Position numbers and translations under genes: made by a program. 64,000 bases of DNA from Herbidospora daliensis (GTDB lineage: Bacteria; Actinomycetota; Actinomycetes; Streptosporangiales; Streptosporangiaceae): assembly GCF_001570585.1 (NCBI RefSeq), contig NZ_BBXF01000006.1, positions 62,001 to 126,000 of the forward strand. The letters are read 5' to 3'. This document shows positions 20,305-28,523 of this stretch, piece by piece. Below the pieces are notes generated by a model. That model was not told the origin of the DNA and searched no databases. It worked only from the letters and a program-made list of their open reading frames with translations. Every line of letters begins with the position of its first letter. The first letter of the stretch is position 1.

Positions 20305-20940
20305 GTGCTTATCGACTGGGCCGGAGTGCTCACCACGAGCATGGCCGAGTCCATCAACACGTGGCTGGTCGGCGACAACATCGACGCCGACCACTACCGC
20401 GACGTCATGCGCCGCCTCATCACGGCGGCGTACGGCGGCGGCGCCGAGAACCCGATCCACACGCTGGAGCGCGGCGAGATCACCGCGCTCGCGTTCGAGA
20501 CGGGCCTGGCCGCCGAGCTGCGCACGCTCGACGGGGCCGCGCCGGTCGCCGAGGGGCTGCTGGAGCGCATGTTCGCCGGGTTCCTGCCGGTCGAGGCGAT
20601 GTTCGAGATGCTCCGCCGGGCGCGCAAGGCCGGTTACAAGACCTGCCTGGTGTCGAACTCGTGGGGCAACGACTACGACCGCACCGGCTGGGAGGAGGCG
20701 TTCGACGCCGTCGTCATCTCGGGCGAGGTCGGCATGCGCAAACCCGAGCCGCGCATCTTCGCGCACGCCGTCGGGCTGGTCGGGCTCGAACCGTCGGAGT
20801 GCGTCTTCATCGACGACATCGAGGGCAACATCGTCGCCGCGCGCGAGCTCGGCTTCACCGGCATCCTGCACACGCACGCCGACTCGACCATCGCCGAACT
20901 GGAGACGCTGCTGAAGGTGCCGTTGCGCGCCCTTCCGTGA
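20290..20940 (+). CDS. HAD-superfamily hydrolase (motif I D-W-A)
   Basis: HAD-IA type protein of 216 residues. Motif I reads IDWAGVLTT with nucleophile D9, but the usual +2 Asp is A11. Motif II is LVSNSW, and motifs III/IV include GMRKPEPRIF and FIDDIEGN. Substrate unknown. The ATG has no ribosome site; TACCCT (20276-20281) ends eight bases before it, suggesting a leaderless mRNA. A perfect inverted repeat is centred on the start. Confidence 0.8.
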   Translation: MTVKGVLIDWAGVLTTSMAESINTWLVGDNIDADHYRDVMRRLITAAYGGGAENPIHTLERGEITALAFETGLAAELRTLDGAAPVAEGLLERMFAGFLPVEAMFEMLRRARKAGYKTCLVSNSWGNDYDRTGWEEAFDAVVISGEVGMRKPEPRIFAHAVGLVGLEPSECVFIDDIEGNIVAARELGFTGILHTHADSTIAELETLLKVPLRALP

Positions 20941-20960
20941 CTTGCTGGCACACTCGTCGC

Positions 20961-21467
20961 ATGCGTGTCTACCTTCCGTGCACGCTCTCCGCGCTGGCCC
21001 GCACGGCCGCCGCGGGTGAGCTGGGCCCCGCTCCGCTGACCGGGTTCGCCGTGACGCCCGCCCTCGTGGAGTGGTACGTCTCCGGCGACACCGAGGAGCT
21101 CGAATACGTGGCCCTCACGGAGGCGGCCCGCGCGTCGCTCCGGATGATCGCGGCCGACCTGGCCGACGGCGTGACCGCCCCGGCCCGCCGGGTGGTGATC
21201 GCGGCCGACGTGCCCGACGCCGACGTCCAGGTCAGCCCCGACGTGTCGGAGCGCGGCCGGGTCAGGCTCGGCGCGCCGGTCGCGATGCGGCTGATCCAGG
21301 CCGCCCACGTCGACGAGGAGTCGGCGGCGCCCGACGTCGAGGCCGCCGCGCTGGCCCTCAAGGCCGCCGACGCCGGCGACGACGACGCGCGGTTCACCGT
21401 CGACGGCGCCGAGGCCCACGAGCTGCTCTGGTACGCCACCCAGGAGATCCCCGACGTCCTCGGATAA
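20961..21467 (+). CDS. DUF6912 family protein
   Basis: Protein of 168 residues starting MRVYLPCTLSALARTAAAGELG, a start typical of the actinobacterial DUF6912 family of unknown role. It is acidic and alanine-rich with no membrane segments. It sits between two HAD genes on the same strand with short gaps, so an operon is likely. Confidence 0.7.
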   Translation: MRVYLPCTLSALARTAAAGELGPAPLTGFAVTPALVEWYVSGDTEELEYVALTEAARASLRMIAADLADGVTAPARRVVIAADVPDADVQVSPDVSERGRVRLGAPVAMRLIQAAHVDEESAAPDVEAAALALKAADAGDDDARFTVDGAEAHELLWYATQEIPDVLG

Positions 21468-21480
21468 CCTGGGCAGCGTT

Positions 21481-22116
21481 ATGACACACATCGTCTGGGA
21501 CTGGAACGGCACCCTCTTTCACGACTCCGACGCCGTCGTGAACGCCACCAACGAGATCTTCCGCCCCTACGGGCTGGCCCCCATCGACCTCGACGGGTTC
21601 CGCAGCGTCTACTGCCGCCCGATCTGGGTCGCGTACGAACGAATGATCGGCCGCGCCCTCGAAGAGGGCGAGTGGGAGCTGCTCGACCGGGGCTTCCACG
21701 ACCACTACCACCGGCTCATGGAGGCCTGCCTCCTGGCCGAGGGGGCGGTGGCGAGCCTCGCCGCCTGGAGCGACTCCGGCCGCAGCCAGTCGCTGTTGTC
21801 GATGTGGCAGCACGAACGGCTGGTCCCCAAGATCGCCGAGTTCGGCATCGACCACCACTTCACCCGGGTCGACGGCCTGCGCCCCGCCGGCCGCGCCGAC
21901 CACAAGGCCGACCACATGGAGGCCCACGTGCGGGCCCTCGACGTCGACCCCGCCAAGGTCGTGGTGATCGGCGACAGCGTCGACGACGGCGTCGCCGCCC
22001 GGCACGTCGGCGCCCGCGCGATCCTCTACACGGGCGGCATGACCAGCCGCGCGGAGCTCGCCGCGCTGGGCTTCCCGGTGGTCGACTCGCTTTCAGACGC
22101 AATGGATCTGATCTGA
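21481..22116 (+). CDS. HAD-superfamily hydrolase (motif I D-W-N)
   Basis: HAD-like phosphatase of 211 residues. Motif I is VWDWNGTLF with nucleophile D7 and Asn in place of the usual +2 Asp. A helical cap follows, and motif IV reads VVVIGDSVDDGVAA. It is related to phosphoglycolate-phosphatase-like proteins; the substrate is not predictable. TAACCT (21465-21470) lies ten bases before the ATG and no clear ribosome site is seen. Confidence 0.8.
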   Translation: MTHIVWDWNGTLFHDSDAVVNATNEIFRPYGLAPIDLDGFRSVYCRPIWVAYERMIGRALEEGEWELLDRGFHDHYHRLMEACLLAEGAVASLAAWSDSGRSQSLLSMWQHERLVPKIAEFGIDHHFTRVDGLRPAGRADHKADHMEAHVRALDVDPAKVVVIGDSVDDGVAARHVGARAILYTGGMTSRAELAALGFPVVDSLSDAMDLI

Positions 22117-22195
22117 CCCGAAGCGGGACAGAGGGGCTTACCCTGGGCCAAGTCACCTGCTTTCTGAAGCAGATTCGCTTTCCCCGGAGGCAACC

Positions 22196-22909
22196 ATCGA
22201 CCGCCGACTCGTCCTCTGGAACGTCGACCTCACCCTGGTCGACGTCACGATCGTCACCCGGGACGCCTACGCCGAGGCGTTCCGCGCGGTCACCGGGCGT
22301 CCGCTCGTGAAGCTGGCGCCCGCGATGGGGCGGCCCGACTCGGAGATCATCTTCGAGACGCTGGCGATCAACGGCATCGTGGTCGACGACAGTCACCTGC
22401 CGAGGTTCATCGAGGCCCTGGCCCGGTCGTTCGGCGACCGGCGCAAGCGGCTCGCCAAGGAGGGCCGCGCGATGCCCGGCGCCAAAGAGGCGCTGCACGC
22501 CGTCTCCCGCCTCGACGGCACCGTCCAGTCGGTGCTGACCGGGACCATCAAGTCGAACGCCGTCCACAAGCTGATGGCCTTCGGCCTGAACACGTACGTC
22601 GACTTCGAGGTCGGCGGCTACGGCGAGGAGGTCTACCCGAAGGCGAGCCTCCTCCAGGTCGCCCAGGGGCGGGCCAAGGAGAAGTACCGCGCGCCGTTCG
22701 AGGCCGTGCTGATCGGCGACTCGACCCGTGACGTGCAGGCGGCCCGGATCGCCGGGGCGGCGATGATCGCGGTCGCGTCGGGCCGGTCGACCGCCGCGGA
22801 GCTCGCCGAGGCGGGTGCCGACATCGTGCTGCCCGACCTGTCGAACGCCTCCGAGGTGGTCGCCGCGGTGGCCCGGCTGACCGACCGTTATGTGGGGGGC
22901 CGACAGTGA
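22196..22909 (+). CDS. HAD-superfamily protein with motif I N-V-D and apparent ATC start
   Basis: From the ATC at 22196 the frame gives 237 residues starting DRRLVLWNVDLTLVD. Motif I has Asn (N9) at the nucleophile and D11 at +2. The rest is a normal HAD fold, with TGTIKSNAVHKL and LIGDSTRDVQAA. No ATG, GTG or TTG occurs in frame between the upstream stop at 22109 and GTG 22307, and a start at 22307 would delete motif I. GGAGG (22186-22190) sits five bases before the ATC, an ideal ribosome site. Confidence 0.7.
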   Translation: MDRRLVLWNVDLTLVDVTIVTRDAYAEAFRAVTGRPLVKLAPAMGRPDSEIIFETLAINGIVVDDSHLPRFIEALARSFGDRRKRLAKEGRAMPGAKEALHAVSRLDGTVQSVLTGTIKSNAVHKLMAFGLNTYVDFEVGGYGEEVYPKASLLQVAQGRAKEKYRAPFEAVLIGDSTRDVQAARIAGAAMIAVASGRSTAAELAEAGADIVLPDLSNASEVVAAVARLTDRYVGGRQ

Positions 22910-22940
22910 CATCCCCCTGACCTCGCAGCAGGATGGGGCC

Positions 22941-24824
22941 ATGGTGAGTGAAGGCGACGTGCTCTGGGTCCCATCGGCCGAGGTCATCCGGGATGCCCGG
23001 ATCACCCGTTTCCAGGAGGCGGTCGGCCGGCCCGGCGCCTACGACGGGTTGTGGTCGTGGTCGGTGGAGGAGCCCGCCGCTTTCTGGACCGCCGTCTGGG
23101 ATTACTTCGGCGTCGTCGGCGACCGTTCCGACGGTCCGGTCATAACCGGAGAAATGCCGCAAGCATCGTGGTTTCCCGGCAGCCGTCTTAATTACGCGGA
23201 AAACGCGCTAAAAGGGCCTGCTGACCGTATTGCAGTGATATTTCGGGATGAATCGGGCGGGCGGCGGACGTACACGCTCGGAGAGTTGCGCGACGAAGTC
23301 GCGAAAGCGCGGGCCGGACTGGTGGCGCACGGCGTCGGAACGGGCGACCGGGTGGCCGGATATCTGCCGAACATCCCCGAAGCGCTGATCGCCTTCCTCG
23401 CCACCGCGTCGCTGGGGGCGGTCTGGTCGTCGTGCTCGCCCGACTTCGGGGCCCCGGCCATCATCGACCGGTTCACCCAGATCGAGCCGAAGGTCCTGTT
23501 CGCCGTCGACGGCTACACCTACAACGGAAAGTACTTCGACCGGACCGGCGTGGTCGCCGACATCGCCGCGCGGCTGCCCTCGCTCAACGCGACCGTGCGG
23601 GTCTCCGAGTGGGACTCCTTCACCCGCCCCGGCGACCTCGCCTTCGACCGGGTGCCCTTCGACCACCCGCTCTGGGTGCTCTACTCCTCCGGCACGACCG
23701 GGCTGCCCAAGCCCATCGTGCACGGCCACGGCGGCATCGTGGTCGAGCACCTGAAGTCGCTCACCTTCCACCAGGACCTCGGCGAGGGCGACCGGTTCTT
23801 CTGGTACACCACCACCGGCTGGATGATGTGGAACTACCTCATCGGCGGCCTGCTGGTCGGCGCGACGGTCGTCCTGTACGACGGCTCGGCCGCCCACCCC
23901 TCGACCGGCGCCCTGTGGGACCTCGTCGCCGACGAGGGCGTGACCTACTTCGGCACCGGCGCCCCCTACATCGTCGCCTCGATGAAGGCCGGCCTGAAGC
24001 CGGCGGGCCTGGCGGCGCTGAAGGGCGTCGGCTCGACCGGCTCGCCGCTGCCGCCCGAGGGCTTCGCCTGGGTCTCCGCCGACGTGTCGGCCGACGTCCA
24101 GCTCGGCTCGTTCTCCGGCGGCACCGACGTCTGCACCGGCTTCGTCGGCGCGGTGCGGACCCTGCCGGTGCGCGCGGGCGTGATCCCGTGCCGCTCGCTC
24201 GGCGCGCGCGTCGAGGCGTTCGACCCGGCGGGCGAGCCCGTCACCGGCGAGGTCGGCGAGCTCGTCATCACCGCGCCGATGCCCTCGATGCCGGTCATGT
24301 TCTGGAACGACCCCGACGGCCGCCGCTACCGGGAGTCGTACTTCGAGGAGTATCCCGGCGTCTGGCGGCACGGCGACTGGATCAAGATCCTGCCCGACGG
24401 CGGCAGCGTCATCTACGGGCGCTCCGACTCGACCCTCAACCGGGGCGGGGTGCGGATGGGCACCAGCGAGTTCTACCGCGTGGTCGAGCGCTTCGAGGCC
24501 GTGGCCGACAGCCTCGTCATCGACACCGGCCGCCTCGGCCAGGAGGGCAGACTGCTCCTGTACGTCGCCCTCGCCGACGGCCACGACCTCGACGAGACCC
24601 TCGTCAAGGGGCTGAAGACCGCCCTGCGCACCGAGTTGTCGCCGCGCCACGTGCCCGACGAGATCACGGCCGTGCCGGGGATCCCGCGCACCCTGTCGGG
24701 CAAGAAGCTCGAAGTGCCGGTGCGCAAAATTTTGCAGGGCACGCCGGTCGAGCGGGCCGCCAACCCCGACGCCATGGCCAACCCCGAGGTGCTGGCGTTC
24801 TTCACACCCCTTGCGGATGCCTGA
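22941..24824 (+). CDS. Acetoacetate-CoA ligase
   Basis: ANL-family enzyme of 627 residues. The N-terminal WFPGSRLNYAEN is characteristic of acetoacetyl-CoA synthetases. The AMP-binding motif is LYSSGTTGLPKP, GSFSGGTDVCTGF is present, and the catalytic C-terminal Lys lies in TLSGKKLEVPVRK. It activates acetoacetate with ATP and CoA for ketone-body or branched-chain catabolism. ATG 22941 is preferred over an upstream in-frame ATG. Codons from about 23187 to 23250 are unusually AT-rich. Confidence 0.92.
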   Translation: MVSEGDVLWVPSAEVIRDARITRFQEAVGRPGAYDGLWSWSVEEPAAFWTAVWDYFGVVGDRSDGPVITGEMPQASWFPGSRLNYAENALKGPADRIAVIFRDESGGRRTYTLGELRDEVAKARAGLVAHGVGTGDRVAGYLPNIPEALIAFLATASLGAVWSSCSPDFGAPAIIDRFTQIEPKVLFAVDGYTYNGKYFDRTGVVADIAARLPSLNATVRVSEWDSFTRPGDLAFDRVPFDHPLWVLYSSGTTGLPKPIVHGHGGIVVEHLKSLTFHQDLGEGDRFFWYTTTGWMMWNYLIGGLLVGATVVLYDGSAAHPSTGALWDLVADEGVTYFGTGAPYIVASMKAGLKPAGLAALKGVGSTGSPLPPEGFAWVSADVSADVQLGSFSGGTDVCTGFVGAVRTLPVRAGVIPCRSLGARVEAFDPAGEPVTGEVGELVITAPMPSMPVMFWNDPDGRRYRESYFEEYPGVWRHGDWIKILPDGGSVIYGRSDSTLNRGGVRMGTSEFYRVVERFEAVADSLVIDTGRLGQEGRLLLYVALADGHDLDETLVKGLKTALRTELSPRHVPDEITAVPGIPRTLSGKKLEVPVRKILQGTPVERAANPDAMANPEVLAFFTPLADA

Positions 24825-26166
24825 AGAACCCGGTCGGGTCGTAGGTCTTCTTCACGGCGGCCAGCCGGGCGGCGTTCGCCCCGTAATACTGATCCTTATA
24901 GTCCTTTAGGGCTATATCGGGATAGTTAACGTAGGCATGCCGTCCGAGCCTCGGCGTCATCGAATCGCGGGCCGAGCGGACCCAGGCACTTGCGCCGTCG
25001 AAGTGGGCGTAGTACTGGAGGCTGAACAGCGCCTTCCGGTGCGGGAACGCCGTCGCGCCGGGGGCCACGCGCCCGACCGCCCCGCCCAGGGCGTCGATCA
25101 GGACCGTGTGCCGCCCCGGCCGGCCCACCTGGGCGATGAGCGCCCTGATGGTCGCGTCGCTCATCTCGCTGTACGCGAAGTGGGAGCTGGCGCTGAACCG
25201 GTCGCGGGGCCCCGTGTGGCAGGCCTCCAGGGTCGAGCAGCCGGCCATGAAGTACATCGCCTGGAGGTAACTCAGCGATTTGACCGTCCGTGTCGACGGC
25301 GGGAAACCCGCCAGGAGGGCCTCACAACGCGATCTGGAGCCCAAATAGAGCCCGGTGACGGAGACGGACCGCCCCGGGTCCTGGGAGAGGTGCAGATTCG
25401 ACCACAGCGCGTCGGGCGCCCCGGGCGCCCATCGTTGCCACTTCTTCACCACGGCGAACGCCTGCGACCACGGCCAGCGCATCGTGAACACGGTGACGTC
25501 GCGCACGGGGTGGGTCTGGTAGGTGAACGAGGTGGCGATGCCGAAGTTGCCGCCGCCGCCTCCCCGCAGCGCCCAGAACAGTTCGGGATGGCTGTCGGCC
25601 GTGGCCGTGATCAGCTTCCCGCCGGCCGTCACGAGGGAGACGGCCTTGAGCACGTCGATCGTCAGGCCGTAGCGGCGGGCGACGACCCCGATCCCGCCGC
25701 CCAGCGTGAGACCGGCCACCCCGACCGTCGGGCACGAGCCCGCGGGGATGGAGACGCCGCTCTTGCCGAGCGTCGTGTAGACGTCGATGAGCTTGGCCCC
25801 CGACCCGACCGTGGCCAGGCCGCCGGCCAGCCGCACGGTCTTGAGCTGGGAGACGTCCACGACCAGGCCCGATCCGGTCGACCAGCCGGCGTACGAGTGG
25901 CCGCCCGACCTCGGATGCACGACCAGGCCGTTGCGGCGGGCGAACCCCACGCAGGCCGCCACGTCGGCGGCGGTGGCGCAGTAGGCGACGGCCCGGGGGG
26001 TCGCGGTGTCGAAGGCGACGTTGAAGACGCGTTTGGCGGTGGCGTAGGAGGCGTCGCCGGGCCGTACGAGACGGCCCTTCAACGCCCTGTCCAGCGCCGC
26101 CCAGTCGGGCGCCGCGCCCGCGAACGGCGCGAGCGCCGCCGCGGACAGAAATTCACGACGATCCAC
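24802..26166 (-). CDS. FAD-linked oxidase, BBE type, with Tat-like signal
   Basis: Berberine-bridge-like oxidoreductase of 454 residues. The N-terminus DRREFLSAAALAPFAGA looks like a short Tat signal. The FAD domain has H90 in RSGGHSYAGWS and C145 in PAGSCPTVGVAGLTLGGGIG, the pair that gives bicovalent FAD. The BBE C-terminus is present (NYPDIALKDY, YDPTGFFRHPQGV). Substrate, likely a carbohydrate or alcohol, is unknown. It lies 62 bases downstream of the NuoF-like gene on the same strand. Its 3' end overlaps the ligase gene by 23 bases. Confidence 0.88.
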   Translation of the reverse strand: MDRREFLSAAALAPFAGAAPDWAALDRALKGRLVRPGDASYATAKRVFNVAFDTATPRAVAYCATAADVAACVGFARRNGLVVHPRSGGHSYAGWSTGSGLVVDVSQLKTVRLAGGLATVGSGAKLIDVYTTLGKSGVSIPAGSCPTVGVAGLTLGGGIGVVARRYGLTIDVLKAVSLVTAGGKLITATADSHPELFWALRGGGGGNFGIATSFTYQTHPVRDVTVFTMRWPWSQAFAVVKKWQRWAPGAPDALWSNLHLSQDPGRSVSVTGLYLGSRSRCEALLAGFPPSTRTVKSLSYLQAMYFMAGCSTLEACHTGPRDRFSASSHFAYSEMSDATIRALIAQVGRPGRHTVLIDALGGAVGRVAPGATAFPHRKALFSLQYYAHFDGASAWVRSARDSMTPRLGRHAYVNYPDIALKDYKDQYYGANAARLAAVKKTYDPTGFFRHPQGV

Positions 26167-26228
26167 TGCAAATCACTCCCCGAGGGTTGGTACTACCTCG
26201 TGAGACGACCGCTTGGATAACGGAACGA

Positions 26229-27689
26229 TTACTTCCGGGAGTCGACTCGGAGAGCCAGCGCCGGGCACATCTCGACCGCCCGCTGCGCCTCGCTCTTGGC
26301 CCACGCCGGAACCGGCGAGTCCATGAAGACCGGGAAGCCGTGGTGGTCGAGTTTCACCAGGTCGGGCATGAGGTGGGCGCACAGGCCGTGGCCCTGGCAG
26401 CGGGTCCAGTCGACCACCAGCCGCACGTCGCTGGCCTCGGTGATCGGCATCGGCAGGGTGTTCTTCACACCCCGGCCGCACGAGCCGTTGATGATGTGCT
26501 CGTCGACGTCCTCGGCGAACGCCTCCAGGGCCGAGAGCACGAAGCGGGTGGTCCCGTCGGGGTGGAAGCAGGCGCCCCGGCCCTTGACCGCCGTGGCGGC
26601 CGATTTCACCAGGTCGTGGGCCTGCGGGTCGCCCATGGTGAGCTCCGACAGGGCCCGCGCGAGCGCCGGCAGGCCGATGCGGCACGGGCCGCACTGCCCC
26701 GACGACTGCTGGGCCAGGTAGGCGGCGACCCGGACCGTCTCCCCGAGGGGACACGTGTCCGGGCCCAGCGGCACGATGATGCCCGCGCCGAGCTCACCGC
26801 CCGCCTGCTGCATGCCCCGGCGCGACACGATCGCGCCGTAGGCGTCGGCGGCGCTGAGCCATTTGCCGTGGTAGCCGCCGATCAGCACGCCGTCGCCGAC
26901 GTCCGCCTCGCACATGTCGAGCACCTGCGCCAGCGGCACCCCCGGCGTGACCTCCACGACCGAGGGCGACTTCACCGACCCGCTCACGCTGAGCAGGGTC
27001 GTGCCGGGCTCCTGCACGGTGCCGACGGAGCCGTACTCCTCCGGGCCCAGCTCGGCGAGCAGCGCGAGCTGGGCGAACGTCTCGGTGTTCGACAACAGGG
27101 TGGGCAGTCCGCGCACCCCGGCGTCGCTGGTGCGGACCTTCCGTCCGGACGGCTGGCCCAGTTCGCCGTTCACCGCCCGGACGAGGGACCCGCCCTCGCC
27201 CGAGATGAACCGCTCCTGGATGCCGGCCACCCGGACGTACCCGATGAGCCCGCGCTCGGCCACGGCCGCACGCATCGAGCCCTCCGCCAGCTCACCCGCG
27301 GGGGTGGCGATGACCACCTCTTTGGCGTCCAGCGCACTGGCCGCCAGCAGCGCGCCCTCGAGCACGAGGTGCGGTTTGCGGGTGAGCAGCATCTTGTCCT
27401 TCATGCTGGCCGGCTCGCCTTCGGCGGCGTTGACCAGCACGACGGTGTCGGAGGTGCGCGCGTTGGCCTGGACGGCCCTGAGCTTGCGCGCGAACGGGAA
27501 GGCCGCCCCACCGCGTCCCCGCAGGTCGACCTCTTCAGCCAGCGAGATCAGTGAGTCGACGGATTGGCCGTCGAGTTTGCCGTGGATCTCGTAGTGAGTG
27601 TCGAGGTCCATCCGGCGGTGCTCGTCGAGTCCGGCGGTGAGCCGGGCCGGACCGAGCCTGCGGATCTTGGAGACGCGGTAGGGAATCAT
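26229..27689 (-). CDS. NuoF-like flavoprotein fused to a ferredoxin
   Basis: Protein of 486 residues. A NuoF-type FMN/NADH domain (GRGGAAFPFARKL near 58-70, NAAEGEPAS) and an SLBB-like segment are followed by a NuoF Fe-S region of SSGQCGPCR and GACFHPDG. The first cluster cysteine is replaced by S330, leaving C333, C336 and C374. A C-terminal ferredoxin has C431-x5-C437 and C475-P, the three-cysteine pattern of 3Fe-4S ferredoxins. It probably moves electrons from NAD(P)H to the membrane protein encoded three bases upstream. Confidence 0.85.
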   Translation of the reverse strand: MIPYRVSKIRRLGPARLTAGLDEHRRMDLDTHYEIHGKLDGQSVDSLISLAEEVDLRGRGGAAFPFARKLRAVQANARTSDTVVLVNAAEGEPASMKDKMLLTRKPHLVLEGALLAASALDAKEVVIATPAGELAEGSMRAAVAERGLIGYVRVAGIQERFISGEGGSLVRAVNGELGQPSGRKVRTSDAGVRGLPTLLSNTETFAQLALLAELGPEEYGSVGTVQEPGTTLLSVSGSVKSPSVVEVTPGVPLAQVLDMCEADVGDGVLIGGYHGKWLSAADAYGAIVSRRGMQQAGGELGAGIIVPLGPDTCPLGETVRVAAYLAQQSSGQCGPCRIGLPALARALSELTMGDPQAHDLVKSAATAVKGRGACFHPDGTTRFVLSALEAFAEDVDEHIINGSCGRGVKNTLPMPITEASDVRLVVDWTRCQGHGLCAHLMPDLVKLDHHGFPVFMDSPVPAWAKSEAQRAVEMCPALALRVDSRK

Positions 27690-27692
27690 GTC

Positions 27693-28475
27693 TTAGACAA
27701 CCCTCCTTAGCTTCTGGGGCTGGGCGGCCTGCTCGCGCTCGGCCAGCCTGTTCGTCTTGCGCTTGGCGTCCTCCTGCGGCATCGGCAGCTCCTCCATCTC
27801 GTCCTGCATGGTCGTCTTCGGTCGTATCGAGACGATCGCGCGGATCATGAGGGCGGTGCCGACGGCGACGATGCACAGGATGTAGCTCCACGCCACCCAG
27901 GGCGCGGGCGTCCGTCCGGCCGCCAGGCCGTGCAGGATCGAGACGGGCCAGGCCAGATAGGCCAGGTCGTGCAGGCCACGCCAGATCCAGGGGTGTACGG
28001 CCATGGCGAACCGGCCACGCATCACCCCGGTGGCGACGATCACGATGAACAGGTCCGACGCGACGGCGCCGGCCCCCACCGCCAGACTGGTGGTGGGGAT
28101 GACCGACCCGTACGACGGGACCAGCCCGGCCGCGATCTTCATGCCGATGTGGACGACCAGGAAGCCGACCCCGATCAGGGCGGCGCCCCGGTGCACGAGT
28201 TGTGCCCGGACGCGCCACCTGATCGGCAGGATCATGCGCTCGGACGTGAGCAGTCCGAGACCCACGGTCGCCGTGAGCGCCACGAGCGAGAAGACGCCCG
28301 CGTAGAACGTGAGGAACTCCTGCGCCATCAGCAGGACCTGAGTGCTCAACCCCAGACGGGCGCCGAGCAGTGATCCGGCCATGATGGTGAACGCGAGAGA
28401 GCCCAGGACGATCCGAACGCCTCGCTTCTGGAGGTCGAAGCGTTCGGATCGTCGATGAGCCCGCCTTTTTGACAC
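27693..28475 (-). CDS. Ferric-reductase-like bis-heme membrane protein
   Basis: Integral membrane protein of 260 residues with about six hydrophobic segments. H95/H109 and H169/H182 lie on two helices at the 13-14 residue spacing of the two heme ligands in ferric-reductase/NOX-type proteins. A charged cytoplasmic tail follows, with no flavin domain of its own. It could take electrons from the NuoF-ferredoxin fusion across the membrane to the exported proteins of this operon. GTG start with a GGAGG ribosome site. Confidence 0.8.
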   Translation of the reverse strand: MSKRRAHRRSERFDLQKRGVRIVLGSLAFTIMAGSLLGARLGLSTQVLLMAQEFLTFYAGVFSLVALTATVGLGLLTSERMILPIRWRVRAQLVHRGAALIGVGFLVVHIGMKIAAGLVPSYGSVIPTTSLAVGAGAVASDLFIVIVATGVMRGRFAMAVHPWIWRGLHDLAYLAWPVSILHGLAAGRTPAPWVAWSYILCIVAVGTALMIRAIVSIRPKTTMQDEMEELPMPQEDAKRKTNRLAEREQAAQPQKLRRVV

Positions 28476-28523
28476 TGATTCCTCCGGTTAGGGGGGATCT
28501 GCCGAGGGCTCTGAGGCCGCCGA

